This document shows positions 34,572 to 40,320 of a stretch of 40,320 nucleotides of DNA, piece by piece. Where the stretch lies: positions 1 through 40,320 of the forward strand of contig JAQWRQ010000028.1 in NCBI GenBank assembly GCA_029243595.1. The letters are read 5' to 3'. Numbering within the stretch: the stretch's first letter is position 1; each line of letters opens with the position of its first letter. The notes beneath the pieces were generated by a model. That model had not been told where the DNA came from, made no database searches, and worked only from the letters and a program-made list of their open reading frames with translations. Both the position numbers and the translations under genes were made by a program. This stretch comes from Gammaproteobacteria bacterium. Its GTDB lineage: Bacteria; Pseudomonadota; Gammaproteobacteria; PS1; Pseudothioglobaceae.

Positions 34572-35805
34572 TGATTATGTGTTCTTTGTTAAATAAATCT
34601 TGGATGGTCTCACGCTCTCGCACCAGATGATGTTGGTCGCCACTCACCATTGCCTCGGCCACTCGTGGGCGGGAATTGTAATTTGAGCTCATGGTAAATC
34701 CATAAGCGCCTGCTGACATTAAAGCTAAATAATCACCTTGCGATAAAGATAATTCTCTGCCTTTGGCTAAGAAATCACCGGTTTCACAAATTGGCCCGAC
34801 CAAATCCCAGCTTGCCTGAGTGCCGTTAGAATTTTCGCTGATGGGCAACACCTGATGATAAGCATTATAAAAACTTGGGCGCAAAAGATCATTCATTGCG
34901 CCATCAATGATGGCAAATGAGTGTTCAGAATTTTGCTTTAGAAATTCAACTTTCGTGATAAATACACCAGCGTTTCCCACAATCGCCCTTCCAGGCTCTA
35001 AAATTATCTCAATATTACCCACTTTAGCAATCATTGCTTCAACATAAGCCTTAATGTCGATAGTCTGTTCATCATCATACCGAATGCCTACACCACCCCC
35101 TAAATCTAGATGTGTAATTTCAATGCCTTGTTGATTAAGTTGGTCAACCAATTCTAATACTTTGTCTAATGCATCTAAAAATGGGGATACTTCAGTCAAT
35201 TGTGAACCGATATGGCAATCTAAACCCTGCACATCCAAATACTCAGAATCTTGTGCACGTTGGTACAAGCCAATGGCGTCATCAATATCGACACCAAACT
35301 TATTTTCTTTTAAGCCGGTAGAAATATAAGGATGTGTTTTTGCATCAACATTAGGGTTCACACGAATAGAAATTGGTGCTTGTGTATTTAACGACTGCGC
35401 AACGGATTCTATTCGGTCAAGTTCAGAAGCTGATTCCACATTAAAACAACGCACGCCCACTTCTAATGCTCGCCTGATCTCTTGCGCCGTTTTAGCCACG
35501 CCTGAAAATACACAACGACTGGCCTGGCCACCCGCTGCTAACACACGCTCTAATTCGCCTTGTGAAACAATGTCAAAACCTGCGCCAATTTTTGCCAAAA
35601 CATTAAGTACCGCTAAGTTTGAATTAGCCTTGACCGCATAGCAAACTAAGTGAGGGTGTGCACCAAAAGCTTGATCAAATTCACGCCAATTATTTTCAAT
35701 ATCATGGCGTGAATATACATAAAGTGGCGAACCGTAAGTCGCCATCAAGTCTGTTATTGCAACAGATTCAGCGTGTAATGTTAGATTTTGGTAAGAAAAG
35801 CTCAA
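34564..35805 (-). CDS. lysA: Diaminopimelate decarboxylase
   Basis: PLP enzyme that makes lysine from meso-diaminopimelate. It has YVYSRHDIENNWREFDQAF, HLVCYAVKANSNLAVL (PLP lysine), GGGVGIRY, LEPGRAIVGNAGVF, GPICETGDFLAKGREL and SAGAYGFTMSSNYNSRPRVAEAM. The 413 aa length is usual. The start is a TTG at 35805, six bases after the lipoprotein stop and without strong ribosome site; coupling to the upstream gene may drive it. The lipoprotein-lysA order matches other gammaproteobacteria. Confidence 0.95.
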   Translation of the reverse strand: MSFSYQNLTLHAESVAITDLMATYGSPLYVYSRHDIENNWREFDQAFGAHPHLVCYAVKANSNLAVLNVLAKIGAGFDIVSQGELERVLAAGGQASRCVFSGVAKTAQEIRRALEVGVRCFNVESASELDRIESVAQSLNTQAPISIRVNPNVDAKTHPYISTGLKENKFGVDIDDAIGLYQRAQDSEYLDVQGLDCHIGSQLTEVSPFLDALDKVLELVDQLNQQGIEITHLDLGGGVGIRYDDEQTIDIKAYVEAMIAKVGNIEIILEPGRAIVGNAGVFITKVEFLKQNSEHSFAIIDGAMNDLLRPSFYNAYHQVLPISENSNGTQASWDLVGPICETGDFLAKGRELSLSQGDYLALMSAGAYGFTMSSNYNSRPRVAEAMVSGDQHHLVRERETIQDLFNKEHIINE

Positions 35806-35811
35806 CGAAAA

Positions 35812-35946
35812 TTAGGCCTGATGAATATCAACATAAACTGATGCTACCGCTTCAGCTCTTACTGGCTCCAATTCGCCCATTTTCCCGCAAGAAGACAAGC
35901 CAACAACGACTAAAATCAATGCTGATAATTTAATGATTGTATTCAT
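35812..35946 (-). CDS. Small lipoprotein, LptM/YifL-like
   Basis: A 44 aa protein read from the minus strand: MNTIIKL, hydrophobic stretch SALILVVVGL, lipobox LSSC with Cys20, then GKMGELEPV and a short tail. Lipoproteins of the LptM (YifL) type are often encoded right before lysA or dapF; this position and the Cys-Gly-x-x-Gly-x-Leu pattern suggest LptM, which supports LptD maturation. The usual KGPL sequence is not exact, so the family name is tentative; the lipoprotein call is firm. Confidence 0.7.
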   Translation of the reverse strand: MNTIIKLSALILVVVGLSSCGKMGELEPVRAEAVASVYVDIHQA

Positions 35947-35982
35947 ATTGCCACCACAATTGTATAAAAATTAATCTTTATT

Positions 35983-36642
35983 TTACAGTAATTCCCTAAG
36001 CTGTTGCACGAACGCAGAACGCTCTATATTAAAGGCACCCAAGCTTTTTAAATGAGGATTTTCAACTTGGCAATCAATTAACTGATAATTGGTATCTCTC
36101 AGCAAATGCACAAAGGCTACTTTCGAGGCGTTACTCTCACAAGAAAACATTGATTCCCCAAAAAAGACCTTGCCTATCGCAACACCATATAGACCGCCCA
36201 CCAATTGTTCATCTTTATAAACTTCAATTGAGTGTGCATAACCTTGGTGATGTAATTGGATATAGGCTTGCACCATATCATTATCAATCCAGGTGCTATC
36301 TTGGTCCTTGCGCTTGATATTTTTGCACTGATAAATCACTTGTTCAAAATTGTTATTCACTCGAACTTCAAAACAATGACTGCGCAGTACTTTGTCCAGG
36401 CTTTTTGAGATATGAAGTTTATCTTTGGTAATAACCATTCGTGGATTTGGGCTATACCAAAGCACGGGTTCACCTTCACTATACCAAGGAAAAATACCTT
36501 GTTGATAAGCGTCTAATAAGCGCTCGGTTGATAAATCACCGCCAATAGCAACCAGCCCATTAGGCTCTTCAAATGCCAAATCAACATTAGGGAAAGGAGT
36601 ATTACTTGAGCGAAGAATAAATTCTTCTGGGATATTAATCAC
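35983..36642 (-). CDS. aat: Leucyl/phenylalanyl-tRNA-protein transferase
   Basis: Adds Leu or Phe to N-terminal Lys/Arg proteins for degradation via ClpS/ClpAP (N-end rule). It has FPNVDLAFEEPNGLVAIGGDLS, AYQQGIFPWYSEGEPVLWYSPNPRMV and the core SIEVYKDEQLVGGLYGVAIGKVFFGESMFS. The 219 aa length is usual. Its ATG overlaps the nudE stop by 4 bp. Confidence 0.96.
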   Translation of the reverse strand: MINIPEEFILRSSNTPFPNVDLAFEEPNGLVAIGGDLSTERLLDAYQQGIFPWYSEGEPVLWYSPNPRMVITKDKLHISKSLDKVLRSHCFEVRVNNNFEQVIYQCKNIKRKDQDSTWIDNDMVQAYIQLHHQGYAHSIEVYKDEQLVGGLYGVAIGKVFFGESMFSCESNASKVAFVHLLRDTNYQLIDCQVENPHLKSLGAFNIERSAFVQQLRELL

Positions 36643-37190
36643 GCGTTTTGTTTTCTGATAATTTCTTTAGCCATATACAGCGCCGCAATACTTCTGGCTT
36701 CGGTCAAATCTTTATGATAAGCCAAGTCCTCTAATTCTGAAAGTTTATATTCAACTACTTCAAGTGGTTCTGGTTCATCGCCTTCAGCGCTGGCTTCATA
36801 GAGATCTTGTGCAAGCACAATATGTGTTACATTCGATTGATACCCAGGTGCAAGCGTCATGGTTTTAATAAAAGTTAATTTATTTGAACCATAACCAATC
36901 TCTTCCATTAATTCTCGATTGGCCGCCTCTATTGATGTTTCTCCAGCATCAATCTTTCCTTTAGTTAGCGCCAACTCATAACGATCAGTGCCGCCCGAAT
37001 ATTCATAAATCATCAGTACGGTATCATCATCTAACATTGGTACTACTAATACTGCACCGTTACCCGGTGGCTTGAGGCGCTCATACTGACGTTTTTCACC
37101 ATTAGAAAATTCCAAATCTAAACTTTCAATATTGAAAACACGTGTAGTAGCAAGGGTTTCAACACTTAATATCTTAGGTTTTTTACGCAT
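36639..37190 (-). CDS. nudE: ADP compounds hydrolase NudE (Nudix)
   Basis: Nudix hydrolase acting on ADP-ribose, Ap3A and NADH. The Nudix box GKIDAGETSIEAANRELMEEIG has all consensus residues (G-x5-E-x7-RE-x2-EE-x-G). The protein opens KPKILSVETLATTRVFNIESL, as in NudE. The 183 aa length is usual. It overlaps aat by 4 bp and diverges from the MBL gene at 37252. Confidence 0.9.
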   Translation of the reverse strand: MRKKPKILSVETLATTRVFNIESLDLEFSNGEKRQYERLKPPGNGAVLVVPMLDDDTVLMIYEYSGGTDRYELALTKGKIDAGETSIEAANRELMEEIGYGSNKLTFIKTMTLAPGYQSNVTHIVLAQDLYEASAEGDEPEPLEVVEYKLSELEDLAYHKDLTEARSIAALYMAKEIIRKQNA

Positions 37191-37251
37191 AGATGTATTA
37201 TATTAGGACTTGTATGGGTACAATAATACCTTTATCTCAAGGAATGAAATA

Positions 37252-38205
37252 ATGAAAAAACTAACAACACTGTTTATACTGGCAATTTCAACACTCAGCC
37301 ATGCATGGACAATTGAAGGCTATGGAGAATATAAATTTGACGCAATTAGTTCTAACGTTTATGTAATCCACGGTCCGTTAGACGAGCCTAATTCTGGCAA
37401 TCAAGGCTTCATGAACAACCCTGGCATGGTGATTGGTGCTGACGGTGTGATTGTGGTTGATCCTGGTGGTAGCTATCAAACTGGTAAAAGAGTTGTTGGT
37501 GAAGTCAAAAAAATGACCGATAAGCCAATCGTAGCAGTATTTAATACTCATGTGCATGGCGATCATTGGCTAGGAAATCATGCAATCATAGAGCAATATC
37601 CCAATGCTAAAATTTATGCTCACCCGCAAATGATTGAGCAAGCAAAAGAAAGTGAAGCCGAATTTTGGATAGACTTAATTGAACGTTTAACTGAGGGCTC
37701 ATCAAAAGGCACAATGGCTGTTTATCCCACTAACGCAACTTCACACTTGCAAACTATCACTATAGGCTCAGAACAATTCAAGATTCACAGTCCAACTACA
37801 AAAGCGCACACAACTACCGATATTATGATTGAACATGTAGGCAGTAAGACTTTGTTTTTAGGTGACAATGATATGATTAATCGTTTAGGTGGGTTTGGCA
37901 GCACATCTGATATGCATAGTAATATCGAAGTTTTGAATTACGCAATTGACCTAGGTCTTGCTAATTATGTACCAGGTCATGGTCCGTCAGGGAATGCTGA
38001 GAATTCTATCAAACCTTTCTTAAATTACTTGTCAATTCTGCAAGACGAAGCAAGAAAGGGTTATGAAGAAGATCTGGCTGATTATGAGATTAGGCCAGCT
38101 ATCGTAAAAAGGTTGTCTGCTTACAAAAATTGGCATAGCCTTGACAACTACTTAGGCAGACATATTAATAAAATGTTGTTAGAAGTAGAATCGTTAGACT
38201 TGTAA
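37252..38205 (+). CDS. Secreted metallo-beta-lactamase-fold hydrolase (second)
   Basis: A 317 aa protein with a Sec signal peptide (MKKLTTLFILAISTLSHA, cleavage before WTIEGYG). The metal site is complete: H100-x-H102-x-D104-H105, H186, D205 and H243. The frame is open to 37210, but the ATG at 37252 has AAGGA eight bases upstream and begins a normal signal peptide. It resembles the protein at 18519 in layout, with a helical C-terminal tail, but sequence identity looks low. Substrate unknown; SoxH-like is a possible class. Confidence 0.82.
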   Translation: MKKLTTLFILAISTLSHAWTIEGYGEYKFDAISSNVYVIHGPLDEPNSGNQGFMNNPGMVIGADGVIVVDPGGSYQTGKRVVGEVKKMTDKPIVAVFNTHVHGDHWLGNHAIIEQYPNAKIYAHPQMIEQAKESEAEFWIDLIERLTEGSSKGTMAVYPTNATSHLQTITIGSEQFKIHSPTTKAHTTTDIMIEHVGSKTLFLGDNDMINRLGGFGSTSDMHSNIEVLNYAIDLGLANYVPGHGPSGNAENSIKPFLNYLSILQDEARKGYEEDLADYEIRPAIVKRLSAYKNWHSLDNYLGRHINKMLLEVESLDL

Positions 38206-38256
38206 CAAGTCGACTGTTTTCTTAAAATTTTCACTAGCGCGAGCAAGGTTTCTTAT

Positions 38257-38499
38257 TCAGTCAAAGAAACCATCCATATGAAGCTCAGTTAGCTCACTAA
38301 ACCCGCCAATATGTTTCCCATCAATGGTAATTTGCGGCACCATACGTGCGCCATCTGTCACTTTAGAAAACTCCACCATGTGGGCTCGATCTTCATCGAT
38401 GTATTTTTGCTCAAAGGGCAAACTCCATTTATCAAGAAGATCTTTAGTTTTAACGCAAATAGGGCATGTGTGAGTGGAGTAAACGACAATATTCATCAT
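38257..38499 (-). CDS. Glutaredoxin
   Basis: An 80 aa dithiol glutaredoxin with the redox motif CPIC (residues 12-15 from M1) and the glutathione-binding segments ARMVPQITIDGKHIGGFSEL. It reduces disulfides with glutathione in the cytoplasm. The start ATG at 38499 overlaps the leuB stop by one base, or the second ATG at 38496 is used. It follows leuB on the minus strand. Confidence 0.93.
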   Translation of the reverse strand: MMNIVVYSTHTCPICVKTKDLLDKWSLPFEQKYIDEDRAHMVEFSKVTDGARMVPQITIDGKHIGGFSELTELHMDGFFD

Positions 38500-39572
38500 T
38501 AACCTTTAAGCGCTTCTACGACTAAATCACCCATCTTATTCGTGCTCACAACCGTGTCGCCATCACTGGCAATGTCTTGTGTGCGGTAGCCTTGATCAAG
38601 TACAGTGTTTACTGCTGCATCAATTTTATCAGCGAGTGCAATTTGGTTAAGTGAATAGCGCAACATCATTGAAACGGATAAAATCGTTGCTAAAGGATTG
38701 GCAATGTCTTGGCCGGCAATATCAGGCGCTGAACCATGAATGGGTTCATACATACCAAAACCGTCTTTGTTGAGTGACGCACTTGGCAACATGCCAATAG
38801 AACCTGTAAGCATCGCGGCACAATCTGACAGTACATCGCCAAATAAGTTTGAAGTCACCATCACATCAAATTGCTTTGGTGCTTTAACCAGCTGCATAGC
38901 TGCGTTGTCTACATACATGTGAGAAAGCTCAACATCTGGATAGTCTTTAGCCACCTCAATCATCACATCGCGCCATAATTCACACACTTCTAACACATTG
39001 GCTTTATCCACCGAACAAACACGCTTGTCGCGTTTTTGTGCAATTTTGAAAGCTGAATGGCCAATACGGCGAATTTCTGATTCATAGTAAGTAGCAGTAT
39101 TAAAACCATAACGCTCGCCATCACGCATTTCAATACCACGTGGCTGGCCAAAATAAATACCAGCAACCAGTTCACGAACGATCATTAAATCTAACCCAGA
39201 AACAATGTCTTCTTTTAGGGTTGAAGCGCTAGCCAACTGCGGGTATAAAATCGCAGGACGAAGGTTTGAGAATAAATCCATCTCTGCGCGTAAGCCTAAC
39301 AGGCCACGCTCAGGACGAAGGTCGCGCTCTAAAGTTTCCCACTGGTAACCACCCACAGCACCTAGTAAAATGGAATCACAGGCTTGCGCAGCATCCAAAG
39401 TTGCTTGTGGCAAAGGTGAGCCAGTTTCATCATAAGCCGTGCCGCCGACTAAGCCGTGCACTAATTCCATGCCTAAATTGGCATTTTCATTTAAATGGTC
39501 GATAACCTTAAGCGCTTGAGCAACAATCTCTTGACCGATGCCATCACCTGGCAGTATTAATACTTTTGACAT
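38499..39572 (-). CDS. leuB: 3-isopropylmalate dehydrogenase
   Basis: NAD-dependent enzyme of leucine synthesis. It starts [23 protein letters not shown], has [25 protein letters not shown], a dehydrogenase segment [20 protein letters not shown], and [49 protein letters not shown]. The 357 aa length is usual. A glutaredoxin gene shares its last base. No leuCD is adjacent in this window. Confidence 0.97.
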   Translation of the reverse strand: MSKVLILPGDGIGQEIVAQALKVIDHLNENANLGMELVHGLVGGTAYDETGSPLPQATLDAAQACDSILLGAVGGYQWETLERDLRPERGLLGLRAEMDLFSNLRPAILYPQLASASTLKEDIVSGLDLMIVRELVAGIYFGQPRGIEMRDGERYGFNTATYYESEIRRIGHSAFKIAQKRDKRVCSVDKANVLEVCELWRDVMIEVAKDYPDVELSHMYVDNAAMQLVKAPKQFDVMVTSNLFGDVLSDCAAMLTGSIGMLPSASLNKDGFGMYEPIHGSAPDIAGQDIANPLATILSVSMMLRYSLNQIALADKIDAAVNTVLDQGYRTQDIASDGDTVVSTNKMGDLVVEALKG

Positions 39573-39642
39573 TCTTCTATTCGTTTTTTAAAAGTTAAAC
39601 ATGCATTTTACTAGACACACTTCTATAAGAAATATTTTTTCC

Positions 39643-39675
39643 TTAACGGAGGAAAGCCTTGCTTTCCTCCGTTAA
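39643..39675 (-). terminator. Very strong stem-loop after rubredoxin, without T-tract
   Basis: A perfect 15 bp stem TTAACGGAGGAAAGC (39643-39657) and its complement (39661-39675) with a three-base loop. On the minus strand it follows the rubredoxin stop at 39681 by about six bases, so it could end that transcript or protect its 3' end. However the bases after it on that strand are A-rich, not T-rich, so a canonical rho-independent terminator is not proven. Confidence 0.5.
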
Positions 39676-39680
39676 CTGAA

Positions 39681-39851
39681 TTAGATGTCTACCATTTCAA
39701 ATTGATCTTTCGTTGCGCCACAATCAGGGCATACCCAATCTTCAGGTACGTCGTCCCATTTAGTTTTTGGCTCAATGCCGTCTTTTGGTGAGCCCAAGTA
39801 TTCGTCATAAACCCAGCCACAAACGATACATCTTAATTTTTTAAATTTCAT
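39681..39851 (-). CDS. Rubredoxin
   Basis: A 56 aa iron-binding electron-transfer protein with C8, C11, C41 and C44 in LRCIVCGWVYD and WVCPDCGATKDQFE, which bind the Fe(Cys)4 site. The ATG at 39851 is preferred over the TTG at 39863 because a GGAG ribosome site lies between them. It lies between leuB and the peroxiredoxin, after the peroxiredoxin terminator, so it may be transcribed from read-through or from its own promoter. Confidence 0.95.
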   Translation of the reverse strand: MKFKKLRCIVCGWVYDEYLGSPKDGIEPKTKWDDVPEDWVCPDCGATKDQFEMVDI

Positions 39852-39870
39852 TATTGTCTCCAATTTTTAA

Positions 39871-39903
39871 ATAAAAAAAAGGGGAGTGAATCACTCCCCT
39901 TTA
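39871..39903 (-). terminator. Rho-independent terminator of the peroxiredoxin gene
   Basis: GGGGAGTGA (39881-39889) and TCACTCCCC (39891-39899) form a perfect stem, with flanking A/T pairs; read on the minus strand the stem is followed by eight T residues. The stop codon of the peroxiredoxin is at 39920. Confidence 0.92.
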
Positions 39904-39919
39904 TTAAACCAATAATTAA

Positions 39920-40320
39920 TTACAAATTATCAGCGTTTTTCGCTAAGTACTCAGCCACACCTTCTGGTGTGTCTTTCATGCCTTCATCACCTTTATTCCA
40001 ACCTGCAGGGCAAACTTCGCCGTGTGTTGTATGGAAATCAAGTGCGTCAACCATGCGTAACATTTCATCAACATCTCTACCAAGCGGTAAATCATTCACT
40101 ACTTGATGACGTACATCAAAGTTTTCATCAATTAAGAATGAAGCACGTAGTGCAATACCTGCTGGATGCACAATGCCATAAGCTTCCATAATTGAATGAT
40201 CTGTATCAGCCACTAATGGAAAGTCAATTGCGCCTAAGCCACCATCTGCTGGTGCTGTGTTGCGCCATGCGTTATGTGTGAACTGCGAATCTACTGAAAC
40301 ACCAACTACTTCAACACCTT
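39920..40320 (-). CDS. Peroxiredoxin, AhpC/Prx1 type, C-terminal part (partial)
   Basis: Typical 2-Cys peroxiredoxin reducing hydrogen peroxide and alkyl peroxides in the cytoplasm. The gene leaves the window at its 5' side; the frame is open to 40320 and the visible ~133 codons hold GVEVVGVSVDSQFTHNAWRNT, FPLVADTDHSIMEAYGI, and the resolving-cysteine motif GEVCPAGW. The catalytic N-terminal FVCPTE part is beyond the edge. An apparent GTG start at 40213 is internal. It is near rubredoxin and glutaredoxin, consistent with oxidant defence. Confidence 0.93.
   Translation of the reverse strand, partial: GVEVVGVSVDSQFTHNAWRNTAPADGGLGAIDFPLVADTDHSIMEAYGIVHPAGIALRASFLIDENFDVRHQVVNDLPLGRDVDEMLRMVDALDFHTTHGEVCPAGWNKGDEGMKDTPEGVAEYLAKNADNL

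Noticed and set aside
37210-37251. Upstream start for the second MBL gene
   Set aside because: The ATG at 37252 has AAGGA at the correct distance and begins a normal signal peptide.
1-40320. CRISPR array or insertion sequence
   Set aside because: No regularly spaced direct repeats, transposase motifs or terminal inverted repeats with target duplications were seen.

Overview
The window looks like a stretch of chromosome from an AT-rich gammaproteobacterium. Three things point towards a marine sulfur oxidizer of the SUP05/Thioglobus type: a DsrS-like protein, two secreted SoxH-like metallo-beta-lactamase-fold proteins, and CcoS, the assembly factor of cbb3 oxidase. The lineage is an inference from gene content and base composition. 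Almost everything is housekeeping, packed tightly with many 1-20 bp gene overlaps. No insertion sequence, integrase, prophage gene or CRISPR array was seen.

Layout. 1-2344: the end of proA, tyrS, and the one-piece tmRNA gene ssrA. 2345-5872: a nitrite module made of a clear sigma70-type promoter, a structured ~120 nt leader, nirB without nirD, a formate/nitrite-family channel gene and a terminator. 5970-9399 (minus): a same-strand run of rhlE, djlA and three poorly known genes (small secreted protein, receiver-like protein, outer-membrane beta-barrel). 9480-9840: two tiny Cys-rich genes (DUF1289, CPXCG). 9843-12289 (minus): BolA, Pit phosphate transporter, its DUF47 partner, and ccoS. 12389-13903 (minus): two metabolite exporters. 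13947-16053: accA and tilS. 16061-18518: divergent ybeY and priA. 18519-21387 (minus): a SoxH-like MBL protein translationally coupled to bioA, then gph. 21458-23724: proC, a YgfX-like membrane protein and a DsrS-like protein, all overlapping. 23707-24423 (minus): rsmE. 24459-28184: pepP, trpD, orn, ispE and tRNA-Gln. 28484-31454: prs, rpoD and tRNA-Ile2(CAU). 31626-32384: cysQ. 32370-35946 (minus): nadC, lpxB, yhbY, lysA and a small lipoprotein. 35983-37190 (minus): aat and nudE. 37252-38205: a second secreted MBL protein. 38257-40320 (minus): glutaredoxin, leuB, rubredoxin and a partial peroxiredoxin.

How the parts connect. nirB and the channel gene would import and reduce nitrite to ammonium. 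tilS makes the lysidine needed by the tRNA-Ile2(CAU) encoded 15 kb away, which carries the TilS-type acceptor-stem pairs. Pit and DUF47 form a phosphate-uptake pair. Rubredoxin, peroxiredoxin and glutaredoxin cluster at the right end as redox and oxidant defence.

The most interesting signals are regulatory and small. The nirB leader has tandem hairpins with six-base loops, resembling ANTAR-type leaders, followed by two mutually exclusive hairpins, one of which hides the ribosome binding site. The ~300 bp gap before prs has alternative long helices. The three-gene envelope/receiver cluster next to djlA is uncharacterized. The two SoxH-like proteins and the DsrS-like protein sit inside housekeeping operons.
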